Positions 43,741 through 51,871 of a DNA stretch of 64,000 bases are shown here, in pieces. Position numbers and translations under genes: made by a program. The stretch comes from Nostoc sp. C052 (lineage in GTDB: Bacteria; Cyanobacteriota; Cyanobacteriia; Cyanobacteriales; Nostocaceae). The first letter of the stretch is position 1; each line of letters begins with the position of its first letter. The stretch lies in the NCBI RefSeq assembly GCF_013393905.1, contig NZ_CP040272.1:1-64000 (forward strand). Reading direction: 5' to 3'. The notes under the pieces were generated by a model that was given only the letters and a program-made list of their open reading frames with translations, ran no database searches and was not told where the DNA came from.

Positions 43741-43836
43741 AGGGACTTCCAAATAAAAAAATATTCAATTAACTCTTGTGGGGTGGGCAAGATGCCCACC
43801 CCACAACATTGGATAATTTATTTCTTGGAGTATGGG
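43741..43836. repeat. Dispersed inverted-repeat element, inverted copy
   Basis: AGGGACTTCCAAATAAAAA ... CTTGTGGGGTGGGC ... GCCCACCCCACAA ... TTATTTCTTGGAGTA. This is the reverse complement of 28895-29026 with a shorter centre. The hairpin lies after purT and could act as a terminator. A fragment of the same end (TTTATTTGGAAGTCCCT) is also at 54149-54165. Confidence 0.8.
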
Positions 43837-43857
43837 CGGATAGCTAGCTGTGCATTG

Positions 43858-43970
43858 GGCGAATGGAATTCGCGGCTATACAAGCAAAGTCCGCCTCCGC
43901 GGACTAAGGTCAAATTAAGGTTTAACCCACGGAGGTGGGTTTTGTTTGTGTAAACGCGGTTTCTAACCGC
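43858..43970. repeat. Inverted-repeat element, inverted copy of 26053-26168
   Basis: Ends GGGCGAATGGAATTCGCGGC and CGCGGTTTCTAACCGC; inner hairpins AGTCCGCCTCCGCGGACT and ACCCACGGAGGTGGGT. It abuts the stop codon of the beta-lactamase-like gene exactly, so its right end overlaps the 3' end of that gene. Confidence 0.78.
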
Positions 43971-45331
43971 TATCTCGTAACACCATAAGATGAATTAACC
44001 GCAGCAACCGGATTCATCTGATTCAGGTAATTGTAAACAAGTTGGGAAACTTGACGAATAAAGTCTCTTCCCCTGGTGTCTTTATAGGGACGGGTAACGA
44101 AGATGGAAGCTAAGTAACGCTTACCATTGGGCATAGTTACAAATCCCGCGTCGCCAATGAGAAAGCCGATATCTCCGGTTTTGTTGGCGATGACAGCACC
44201 TTTCCCCAAACCGGCGGGAAGCAGTGTATGAATTGTAGTGTGGCGCAGAATATCTAAGGCTTGTTCTCGACTCTGTGGCGAAACTAGCTTGTTGTTCACA
44301 ACCAAAGCCAGCACCCGCGCCATATCTTGAGAACTTGTGGTGTTGGTTCCTCTCAAGTCAGCTAAAAGATGGCGAATTACTGTGTCTTTCAGTCCCCAAC
44401 TACGGAAACGCTGATTTAGTTTCGCCGCTCCACCTAAGCGATCGATAATCATGTTTGTGGCAGTATTATCGCTAATGGTAATCATCTTAGTGATGGTTTC
44501 TAAAGCTGTGTACTTCTTACCAACTCGTTCATACTGCATACTTCCAGAACCATTAGTAACTAAGTCACGCCGCATCGTCAGGTTTTCCTGAAGGCTGACT
44601 TTACCTGCATCTAAATCTTGGAAAAAGGCGATAAGTATTGGCAGTTTTATTGTACTAGCAGCAGGGAAAACGCGATCGCCTCCAATATCCAAATAATCCC
44701 CAGTATCCAAATCCAGAAAAAACATTCCTGTTTTCAGAAAGCTGTAGCGATTCATCAAGGCTTTAATTTGAGGTTCCAGCGCTTTCATCGGTGAATGCAT
44801 GGGAACTACGCCAGCAAAGAGAGTGCTATTATCATTCACTCTTGGAGAAATACTCGGAGTTACTTCTAAATATTGCGGCTGGGTTGCAGTCTGTTGGATT
44901 GGCTTGGGTAACTGCACAGACCAATGATTAGGAGATTCCTCTTGCAGTTGCACCTGTGCTAAATCAAAAGTGTAACCAGGTGCTAAAGTAACTACCATGC
45001 GGGTAGTCTCTGCGTTAAACTGCTCGATGCGAATGTCTTTAATTACTAATCCCACTCTTTGACTAGTCTGTGGATATCCTAATGTAACTCCAGGTAAATC
45101 AATTACCAAACGAGTCGGGTTGGTAAGTAGTTGTACTTTCGGTTGAACGTTCTCATCTGTGGTGAAGTCCAGATGATTACGATTGCTGTCAAAATGCCAA
45201 TTTTCGATGGCTACGCCCGCCGCAGGCATTGCACCATTAGCTTTAACAGTGGAACCAAACAGGAGCAAGCTTAAGAAGCTGGGTAGAAGCCAGCTAAATT
45301 TTACAATGTTTTCTTTGTGTGTGAGTAGCAT
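43970..45331 (-). CDS. AMIN-domain protein fused to a class A beta-lactamase-like serine hydrolase
   Basis: A 453-residue exported protein. After a signal peptide (about 10-33) comes an AMIN domain (about 40-135; DENVQPKVQLLTNPTRLVIDLPG), which usually directs proteins to the cell wall or poles. The C-terminal domain (about 170-440) is a class A beta-lactamase fold: SxxK in AASTIKLP, SDN in SDNTATNM, and KTG in KTGDIGF. The omega-loop Glu166 was not located with confidence. It may be a peptidoglycan-active transpeptidase-like or penicillin-interacting enzyme rather than a resistance gene. Confidence 0.9.
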   Translation of the reverse strand: MLLTHKENIVKFSWLLPSFLSLLLFGSTVKANGAMPAAGVAIENWHFDSNRNHLDFTTDENVQPKVQLLTNPTRLVIDLPGVTLGYPQTSQRVGLVIKDIRIEQFNAETTRMVVTLAPGYTFDLAQVQLQEESPNHWSVQLPKPIQQTATQPQYLEVTPSISPRVNDNSTLFAGVVPMHSPMKALEPQIKALMNRYSFLKTGMFFLDLDTGDYLDIGGDRVFPAASTIKLPILIAFFQDLDAGKVSLQENLTMRRDLVTNGSGSMQYERVGKKYTALETITKMITISDNTATNMIIDRLGGAAKLNQRFRSWGLKDTVIRHLLADLRGTNTTSSQDMARVLALVVNNKLVSPQSREQALDILRHTTIHTLLPAGLGKGAVIANKTGDIGFLIGDAGFVTMPNGKRYLASIFVTRPYKDTRGRDFIRQVSQLVYNYLNQMNPVAAVNSSYGVTR

Positions 45332-45622
45332 CAGTGATCGCTTTGTGTGTGAGGAAGATTTTAAACGAACAAAAGCCGCCCACCATTAAAGCACAATTAT
45401 AAAAATTTTTGTAAATTATGCGCTTATACGAAAAAGCATCTGTTACAACAAGTATTTAATTTAATCAGTATATGAGCTTTCCGCGATCTTCTACGGTTAC
45501 TAAAAATTCCAGATTATTGGGAAAAAAGATTTAATTCGGACGCAATTAGCTTTTTCATCATTTTTATACTGATGATCTCATCTTGATAAATAAGTAATAA
45601 CTATATCTGGACACAGGTAAGT

Positions 45623-46573
45623 ATGTCTATCAGAGTTCCCCATAACCACAAATTCAGCCTATGGAAATTTTGTATAGTAGCCTGTACTATCAGTTTCACC
45701 ATCAGCGGTTGTACGCCTGAAAAACGAGCGATGTTGCGAATAACTGCCGAGAATTTTCGCGATCGGGCCGCTGATGCTATTACATCGGTGAAGAAAATTT
45801 ACCAACTGAATAATTTACCTATAGATGATAATTTAGTTGTCGATCAATTACTCACTGATACCAGTATTGAATTTGGAATTCCGACAGAAGTAAATAGCAT
45901 TATCACCGGAGAAAGTCAGCAAAATTCCCAGTCATCAGATGTCGATCAAACACTCGATGCTTTAAAAGCAGAATATGATACAGCAGTCGAGGTATTTAAC
46001 AAGCTAGAAACAATTGATTATGAAAGTACAAGGATAGTTGCTCAAACTGCCCAGCCAGCAAGATGTTTAACAGTAAAAATGCTACTTTTAGCCAAAAGAA
46101 TTCAAGAAAAACCACCAAGACCAATGGATTGGGAAAGGGTAATCATCAGTTCTAAGTTAAAGGATCTCGGCGAACGATATAGAAAGTTAAGTACATCTTC
46201 ACAACCAGAAGCAGAAGAAATTAAGCGTCAAGTTATTGAAAAGATAGATGATTGGCGGAAGGTTAATGCTGCTGAACAACAAAGTTTAAATGAATCTATC
46301 TCTAAACTTTTGGTAGCGGCTGACACTGGTCGAAAACTCTCAGAACTTATTGATGACTACCCTAATCTTAATTTTGAAGTTATTGCTGCTAGAGTTACTC
46401 AAATTTTTGGGGTAGCTACTAGTTTCACTGGTAACGACTACAGTTTAACACTCACAAAGATTATTACTCTTGAAAGAGAAGTTAACAAAGATGAAGTTTT
46501 AAAAGAATTCATGAAAGAAGTATCTCTGAGAAACAGACAATTACAACCACCAAACTCTCAATTATGTCAATGA
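45623..46573 (+). CDS. Hypothetical lipoprotein
   Basis: A 316-residue protein I do not recognise. The N terminus is a lipoprotein signal (FCIVACTISFTISGC, with Cys30 after ISG). The mature part is mainly alpha-helical and charged, with no known motif (LDALKAEYDTAVEVFNKLET; EEIKRQVIEKIDDWRKV). A small coiled-coil gene follows 57 bp downstream on the same strand, suggesting a two-gene unit. The outer membrane or periplasm is the likely location. Confidence 0.75.
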   Translation: MSIRVPHNHKFSLWKFCIVACTISFTISGCTPEKRAMLRITAENFRDRAADAITSVKKIYQLNNLPIDDNLVVDQLLTDTSIEFGIPTEVNSIITGESQQNSQSSDVDQTLDALKAEYDTAVEVFNKLETIDYESTRIVAQTAQPARCLTVKMLLLAKRIQEKPPRPMDWERVIISSKLKDLGERYRKLSTSSQPEAEEIKRQVIEKIDDWRKVNAAEQQSLNESISKLLVAADTGRKLSELIDDYPNLNFEVIAARVTQIFGVATSFTGNDYSLTLTKIITLEREVNKDEVLKEFMKEVSLRNRQLQPPNSQLCQ

Positions 46574-46630
46574 TTTTTAGGGTACAAATAGTCATGAATC
46601 ATGTTCAAAACTTAACTGAATATATAAAAC

Positions 46631-47020
46631 ATGACCACCAATAATATTTTAGATACTTTTGCAGAAATAATTTCTCAGCTTAAAGAAGTTCCTGGCAATC
46701 AAATTGACTTAGAACAACTCAATAAGACAGAAGAAAAATTACAAGATATTCTATTTCAGCTTAATTTTGAGCTTGTCAACGCCCAACGTCAAAAAAACTG
46801 GGAAAACGTTAACAAGTATAAGTTAGCAGTTAGCGAATGCAAACTTACTCTCGATCGGGTAAGAGCAGCAATTATAAATGTTAGTATCATCGGCATCGAT
46901 CAAAAAAATCTGGCACAAATGCAGAAAATATTAGAGGAAATCGAGACTGCACGTAAAACTCAGGTAAATATAGATTTGGCCATCCGTTTACTAGGTTTTT
47001 TGCGTAAGCTGTTCTTTTAA
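46631..47020 (+). CDS. Hypothetical coiled-coil protein
   Basis: A 129-residue protein with no signal peptide and mostly helix or coiled coil (LNKTEEKLQDILFQLNFEL; DQKNLAQMQKILEEIETAR). It ends hydrophobic (LAIRLLGFLRKLFF). The stop codon touches that of the convergent crtH gene (47021). It probably belongs with the upstream lipoprotein gene. Family not recognised. Confidence 0.7.
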   Translation: MTTNNILDTFAEIISQLKEVPGNQIDLEQLNKTEEKLQDILFQLNFELVNAQRQKNWENVNKYKLAVSECKLTLDRVRAAIINVSIIGIDQKNLAQMQKILEEIETARKTQVNIDLAIRLLGFLRKLFF

Positions 47021-48511
47021 TCACAATCCTAAATCTACGGCGATGCGATGGGCACAAGCAAACCCAGAAAAAGCGACTGCATTCAACCCTTGACCGGGAA
47101 AGGTACTATCCCCTACACAATAAAGTCCTGGAATAGCTGTGCGATTAAAGGGCATATTCAATAATCCCCACAACTTACGTCGGGGAATTGGCCCATAAGT
47201 GCCATCTTCACGACCCAAAAAGCGGCGATGGGTGCGCGGTGTCCCCACTTCTAAATAATCCAATCCGGCATCTAAACCGGGAAAAAGCTTCTCTAGGCGG
47301 TCAATAATTCGCCAAGCTGCCTTTTCTTTCTTCGCTTCATACTCACCCTGAGAAAGTTCTTGCCAATCATCAATCCAGTGAGGCGTAAAGGCATGAATGA
47401 TGTGATATCCATTTGGTGCTAAATCTGGGTCAAGTAATGTGGGAATCGAAACAAACACTGTACCTTCTGCATCTGTCATCTTTTCCCAATCTTCCAGCAA
47501 AATATGGTGACACTCTGTCCCTACTGGTAAAACTGACTCCTTTACGCCAATATGCAAACTCAAAAAGCTTGGAGATTTTTGGTAATTCTGTTGCCATTTT
47601 TTCTCATTATCTGGCATTACTTCTGGTGGTAATAATTGTGTAAATGTATCCCACCGTGTAGCATTAGAAACTATGCGTTTACCCCGATATACTTTACCAT
47701 TCGCCAGTTGTACACCTACCGCTTTTCCCTGTTCTGTGAGAATTTTGGTGACTCTAGCTTGGTACTGAATCTGACCTCCAGCTTTTTCTAGACCATCTAC
47801 TAGTTTTTGAGCAATTTGTCCGACTCCGCCTTTGGGATAGTTAACTCCGCCATAATGCCTGTCAGAAAAGACCATCCCAGCATTAATCATTGGTGTCATA
47901 TCTGATGGAACTACCGACCAGCAATAACATTCCATATCGATAAATTTCAATAATTGCGGGTCTTTGATGTAACGCCGCGCCACATCTCCGGCATTTTGGG
48001 GCAGATACTTGGCTAAACCGAGACAGGCTAAAGGATGCTGAAAAAATACGCGCAGTAGATACCGAGGTTCTTCCAGCGACAGCAAATCCATACTGTTGAG
48101 GCACTTGAATACTTTTTGGCATTCGTCATAAAAGCGACGAATCCCTTGTTTTTCATGGGGAAAATGAGCAATAAGATTTTGCAAAAATTTTTCATAAACC
48201 CGGTCAACCTTCAAGTCTAAACCTTGGGGTAGATGATAATGAATCTGTACCGGATCTGCGATCGCTTCTTGGCTGACATTTACACTTGATAATGCACGGG
48301 TGAGTAAGTTGGTAGTACCCTTCTGTCCCAGCCCAAAAATCATTGACGCCCCAACATCGAATCGATAGCCTTGGCGTTCAAAATAACCAGCGCTACCACC
48401 TGGAATCAAATAACGTTCCAGTACGAGTACTTTCGCTCCCTTCGCTGCTAACTGAGTCGCTGTTACTAATCCGCCAATCCCAGACCCAATCACGATCACG
48501 TCATTTGTCAT
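47021..48511 (-). CDS. crtH: Carotene isomerase (prolycopene isomerase)
   Basis: CrtH converts cis-carotenes to all-trans forms (prolycopene to lycopene) in the plant-type pathway of cyanobacteria. The 496-residue FAD protein has the Rossmann motif [19 protein letters not shown] at the N terminus and the FAD end motif [22 protein letters not shown] at the C terminus (quoted in parts: [22 protein letters not shown]). Size and the [19 protein letters not shown] region match CrtISO/CrtH rather than phytoene desaturase. Confidence 0.94.
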   Translation of the reverse strand: MTNDVIVIGSGIGGLVTATQLAAKGAKVLVLERYLIPGGSAGYFERQGYRFDVGASMIFGLGQKGTTNLLTRALSSVNVSQEAIADPVQIHYHLPQGLDLKVDRVYEKFLQNLIAHFPHEKQGIRRFYDECQKVFKCLNSMDLLSLEEPRYLLRVFFQHPLACLGLAKYLPQNAGDVARRYIKDPQLLKFIDMECYCWSVVPSDMTPMINAGMVFSDRHYGGVNYPKGGVGQIAQKLVDGLEKAGGQIQYQARVTKILTEQGKAVGVQLANGKVYRGKRIVSNATRWDTFTQLLPPEVMPDNEKKWQQNYQKSPSFLSLHIGVKESVLPVGTECHHILLEDWEKMTDAEGTVFVSIPTLLDPDLAPNGYHIIHAFTPHWIDDWQELSQGEYEAKKEKAAWRIIDRLEKLFPGLDAGLDYLEVGTPRTHRRFLGREDGTYGPIPRRKLWGLLNMPFNRTAIPGLYCVGDSTFPGQGLNAVAFSGFACAHRIAVDLGL

Positions 48512-48532
48512 TTGTCATTTGTCCTTTGTCTT
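48506..48532 (+). repeat. Tandem heptamers before crtH (GTCATTT)
   Basis: GTCATTTGTCATTTGTCCTTT, shown in units GTCATTT, GTCATTT, GTCCTTT. The first copies overlap the crtH start codon, so the repeat occupies the ribosome-binding region of crtH. Confidence 0.7.
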
Positions 48533-48653
48533 TTGTACTGAGCGTATCGCGAAAGCGAAAGCTCCACTAACGCGTAGCGTCTCTCTGCGACACGCTGCGC
48601 GAACGTAGAGAAGTATTTGTACTTTGTCTAGAGTCAATCAATATTTAATTTAA

Positions 48654-48701
48654 CTAATGACTAATGACTAATGACTAATGACCAATGACAAATGACTAAT
48701 C
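48654..48701 (+). repeat. Tandem heptamer repeat (ACTAATG)
   Basis: The units ACTAATG are repeated four times, then ACCAATG, ACAAATG, ACTAATC. It is the complement of the GTCATTA series at 13743-13793 and a standard short tandem repeat of heterocyst-forming cyanobacteria. Confidence 0.9.
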
Positions 48702-48710
48702 AAAAAAAGA

Positions 48711-48740
48711 GGGACGAGCCTGCTACTGCTGGCTAATCCC
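48711..48740 (+). promoter_or_regulatory. Hairpin in the upp leader
   Basis: GGGA (48711-48714) and AGCC (48717-48720) pair with GGCT (48731-48734) and TCCC (48737-48740), giving two 4-bp helices across a CG/AA internal loop and a 10-nt loop. It is followed by GTCTGCCGATCC. It could be an RNA regulatory element for upp; I know no matching family. Confidence 0.35.
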
Positions 48741-48931
48741 GTCTGCCGATCCTTAAAAGAGAGGAGAACACTGTATAAGAATATAGCCTTGATTGAGAAT
48801 AGATGTCAACTATTAATGAAAAATATTCTCAATAAAGTTGAGCGCTTTAATTTTTAGCTGTCAGCCGGATGCAGGAAAGAGTATTATGGTGTTTCAGTTC
48901 TTATACAATAAAAAGGCGCCTGTTTTTGGCT

Positions 48932-49582
48932 ATGACGCTACAATTGCGCGTTTATGTTCCACCCCATCCCCTAATCAAACACTGGCTAGCAGTTGCCCGT
49001 GATGCAGGCACACCTTCAGTATTGTTCCGCAGTGCGATGACTGAGTTGGGAAGATGGCTGACTTATGAAGCTGCGCGAGACTGGTTGCCGACCCAAGAAA
49101 CGGCGGTGCAGAGTCCCTTAGATACCTGTCCCGCAACGGTAATTGATCCGCAAGTGCCGATGGCAGTAGTGCCGATTCTTCGGGCTGGATTAGGATTACT
49201 AGAGGGAGCGCAGACTTTATTACCTTTAGCATCGATTTATCATCTTGGCTTGGCACGAGATGAAGAAACACTGCAACCTCATTGTTATCTGAACAAGTTA
49301 CCAGATAAATTTGATCCTCAAACACGAGTGTTAGTTACCGATCCAATGTTGGCAACTGGAGGGTCAATCATGGCAGCAATGGCAGAATTGACACAACGGG
49401 GGGCCGATCCATCTCTGATACGGATTATTTGTGTAGTGGCAGCTCCACCTGCTTTGCAAAAACTGAGTGAAGCTTATCCGGGTTTAATAATTTACACCGC
49501 TACTATTGACGAAAAACTGAATAGCAAGGGGTATATTGTACCGGGATTGGGAGATGCAGGCGATCGCATCTTTGGGACTTAA
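48932..49582 (+). CDS. upp: Uracil phosphoribosyltransferase
   Basis: Makes UMP from uracil and PRPP (pyrimidine salvage). The protein has AVVPILRAGLGLLEGA and the PRPP-binding signature VTDPMLATGGSIMAAM, and ends YIVPGLGDAGDRIFGT as the family does. I chose the ATG at 48932 (MTLQLRVYVPPHP, the usual start, giving 216 residues); the frame is open from 48869 and would add 21 residues with no conservation. Confidence 0.93.
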   Translation: MTLQLRVYVPPHPLIKHWLAVARDAGTPSVLFRSAMTELGRWLTYEAARDWLPTQETAVQSPLDTCPATVIDPQVPMAVVPILRAGLGLLEGAQTLLPLASIYHLGLARDEETLQPHCYLNKLPDKFDPQTRVLVTDPMLATGGSIMAAMAELTQRGADPSLIRIICVVAAPPALQKLSEAYPGLIIYTATIDEKLNSKGYIVPGLGDAGDRIFGT

Positions 49583-49657
49583 GCTACTATGCAGCTAGGG
49601 CAGGAAAATGGCATAACTACTGTAAAAGTTGCAAGGTTTGTTGAAGGCGGTAAAGAT

Positions 49658-50011
49658 ATGAGTCAGCGAGATGGTTTTGGCAGTGGCTTTTTAGCAGGGG
49701 CCTTTGTTGGTGGGATATTTGGCGGTGTGATCGGGGCACTGATTGTTTCTCGACGCGAGCCAGAATTGCTAGCAGAAGAAGAAACAGAACTGACAGATAG
49801 TCAAGCCGAAGCTAAGAAAATAGCAGCAAAGCGTCGTCAGATGAAAGCCTCAGAAAGTGAGAGCAACGGCATAGAAACGGCTAGGCGATCGCTGGAAGAT
49901 AAAATTGCCCAGCTAAATGCCACAATTGACGAAGTGCGAAATCAACTAGGTAACGTCAATAGTAGTTCACCTCAACCAAGCAATGACCGCTCCCTCACTA
50001 AAGACTCCTGA
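49658..50011 (+). CDS. Small membrane protein with glycine-rich helix and coiled coil
   Basis: A protein of 117 residues. One glycine-rich membrane segment (GFLAGAFVGGIFGGVIGALIV, given in parts: GFLAGAFVGG and IFGGVIGALIV; about 9-29), then RREPELL, an acidic and basic coiled coil (to about 100) and a Ser/Pro tail. I chose the ATG at 49658 (MSQRDGFGSG); the frame is open from 49589. It resembles conserved YtxH-like cyanobacterial proteins. Function unknown. Confidence 0.75.
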   Translation: MSQRDGFGSGFLAGAFVGGIFGGVIGALIVSRREPELLAEEETELTDSQAEAKKIAAKRRQMKASESESNGIETARRSLEDKIAQLNATIDEVRNQLGNVNSSSPQPSNDRSLTKDS

Positions 50012-50134
50012 GTTTGTTTAGGCGTGGTGAAAGTGTCAAGTGTGGTAAATATGGAATCTGCAAACATGACATGGACTAAATTAAAATTAAAAGATAAGAC
50101 CGCGTTTGACACTTAGTAGGAAACCAACAAATCC

Positions 50135-50386
50135 ATGTACCTTCTGATTAACACTCTGGCCAGTTTCATCCAGATTTATACTGTTCTGCTAATTATTCGG
50201 GTTTTATTGACCTGGTTCCCCACTATCAACTGGTACAATCAACCATTTGCCACTTTGAGCCAGATAACCGATCCTTATCTGAATCTGTTCCGTTCAATCA
50301 TTCCCCCTTTGGGTGGTATAGACTTTTCAGCAATGTTAGCCATCATACTGCTTCAAATAGTAGGTGGTGGTCTGCAAGCCATCTGA
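50135..50386 (+). CDS. YggT family membrane protein
   Basis: An 83-residue protein with two membrane helices. The YggT signature is clear: IYTVLLIIRVLLTWFP ... QITDPYLNLFRSIIPPLGG. The family (Ycf19 in plastids) is linked to membrane organisation or nucleoid partition and is universal in cyanobacteria. Start ATG at 50135; length matches Ycf19-type proteins. Confidence 0.93.
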   Translation: MYLLINTLASFIQIYTVLLIIRVLLTWFPTINWYNQPFATLSQITDPYLNLFRSIIPPLGGIDFSAMLAIILLQIVGGGLQAI

Positions 50387-50548
50387 TACACAGAATTTGC
50401 AGTTTGCTCCATGTTCAACTGATGAATTTTAGGTCTGGGCTAACTAGCTCAGACCTATACAATGTAAAGGCTAATCATGAATGCGATAATTGAAAACTGA
50501 CGCTATATTTCCAGAATTTTCTAGTATTTTATCGAAAACCTGGGTTTA

Positions 50549-50569
50549 AAACCCGTCTTTCTAGGACGG
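50549..50569 (-). terminator. Terminator for the secreted protein gene
   Basis: On the minus strand CCGTC (50569-50565) pairs with GACGG (50557-50553), followed by GTTTTA. It lies 3 bp after the stop codon of the gene at 50572-51003. Confidence 0.65.
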
Positions 50570-50571
50570 CT

Positions 50572-51003
50572 TTACTTACGTACTTGACCGCTAAAGCCAG
50601 CAGCCTTAAACTGCTTCAGCTTCAACGGAGTAGGCTGATTTGCAGGTACAGAAATTCTCAATTCAAAATCGCTGATACCTGGTGGTACTTCGGTGATGGA
50701 GCCTAAGCGAGTGCGGTTTTGCATCACAGAGTCATTATTAGCATCATAGATGCGTCCAAAAATATCTGCGTCGTAGACTGTTTTATTAGTGCCATTTTCT
50801 GCTTTGCCAATGACAAGAAAACAATTGGCAGCCGCGCTACCACTACTGAGAACAGCCCCTTCTGCAAGTTCTGGTGGGCAATCTTTATAAGAGACATCAA
50901 ATAGTTTAATTTGTGTCAGGGCTAAAGCTGGGGGAACAATCACCCACGATAGAAAGGTGATAAGACAGGAAATAAAAATGACCGTGAGTGAGCGCAACCG
51001 CAT
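50572..51003 (-). CDS. Secreted conserved hypothetical protein
   Basis: A 143-residue protein with a Sec signal peptide (about 1-29; LTVIFISCLITFLSWVIV, cleaved near ALA). The mature domain (LTQIKLFDVSYKDCPPELA ... FGRIYDANNDSVMQNRTRLG) looks like a small beta-sandwich, with two cysteines (CPPE and ANCFL) that could form a disulfide. Similar proteins are found across cyanobacteria, some misnamed as enzymes. Function unknown. Confidence 0.75.
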   Translation of the reverse strand: MRLRSLTVIFISCLITFLSWVIVPPALALTQIKLFDVSYKDCPPELAEGAVLSSGSAAANCFLVIGKAENGTNKTVYDADIFGRIYDANNDSVMQNRTRLGSITEVPPGISDFELRISVPANQPTPLKLKQFKAAGFSGQVRK

Positions 51004-51242
51004 AAAAAACCCCGTGACTTAATTTAATAATGATTTAACTTACAACCTCAGCTTACAACATACCCCTACTCGGTTTCTCTACTTCCCTGATTGATTAGCA
51101 ATTGCCTTCTCCCTCTTAGCCCTCAGGAAAAGACTTTTTCCGCAAACCCTAATTATGTCCAGATTTAACGACAAAGGGATTGGAGACTTTAATTTAACTT
51201 TTGTAATAATTAGGGAAATAAGCCCGCAATTGCTATTAAATT

Positions 51243-51854
51243 ATGACTCCAGATGAGATTGAAACAGCTATGCTTGCAGCCTTTAGTAGTTGTGATGCCG
51301 CAAGCTGTCCTCTCACTGACACGCAGAAGCAGATATTACTGCGACTGGTCGAACAAATTCAGGGAAATTCTACCTCTGGGATGGCAAATATTGCTAATCC
51401 TTTAGATGAACTTACCCCAGAGGAGTTAGAAGCATTTTTACAATTTGTTAAGGATGAAGAACAACGCAACCGTACTTGGAAGGTGCAATTACTCAACGAC
51501 TGGTTGCTGGAAAATGACTCTGGAACGGTGCAATTCATTCGCCAACGCTATGGTTTACAGTGGTTGAATCGGGTTGAGGCGTGTCATTTTGACAAGTATT
51601 CTTATTTTGAGGATGCACTAAAGTTAAGAGTAGGCGATCGCATTGAAGTTTCCAATGCACTATGGGAATGGGTACAAGAGGATGGTCCTTGTCAGCGCGA
51701 ATGGTTTCCCTGTATGGTAATTCAGGTTGAGGAAATTAGCGATCGCAATGATTCCTCTACTAATTGCGTCGTCCGCTTCTTCAACGGCGCTGAGTATGAA
51801 ATTCAAGGAATTTATGAATGGAATCGCTATAACTGGCGCTGGCCTCAAAAGTAG
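51243..51854 (+). CDS. Conserved cyanobacterial hypothetical protein
   Basis: A soluble 203-residue protein I recognise only as typical for cyanobacteria. It has an N-terminal helical part (ELTPEELEAFLQFVKDEEQR), a middle LNDWLLENDSGTVQFIRQRY and a C-terminal beta-rich part with many Trp (REWFPCMVIQVEEI; VVRFFNGAEYEIQGIYEWNR). The C-terminal part recalls small SH3/Tudor-like domains. No membrane segment. The gene is convergent with the esterase gene, 17 bp apart. Confidence 0.75.
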   Translation: MTPDEIETAMLAAFSSCDAASCPLTDTQKQILLRLVEQIQGNSTSGMANIANPLDELTPEELEAFLQFVKDEEQRNRTWKVQLLNDWLLENDSGTVQFIRQRYGLQWLNRVEACHFDKYSYFEDALKLRVGDRIEVSNALWEWVQEDGPCQREWFPCMVIQVEEISDRNDSSTNCVVRFFNGAEYEIQGIYEWNRYNWRWPQK

Positions 51855-51871
51855 TAAGAAATGCGGAGTTT

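Larger units (their letters stand above)
48512..48931. other. Divergent crtH/upp region with repeats and a hairpin leader
   Basis: Contains a GC-rich dispersed repeat (48540-48612; AACGCGTAGCGTCTC and complementary parts), the tandem ACTAATG heptamers (48654-48701), and the structured segment at 48711-48740 upstream of upp. An in-frame extension of upp from 48869 is possible but unlikely. Confidence 0.55.

Noticed and set aside
48711..48760. Guanidine (ykkC-type) riboswitch before upp
   Set aside because: A GGGACGAG match is present but the rest of the conserved core is missing, and upp is not a typical target.
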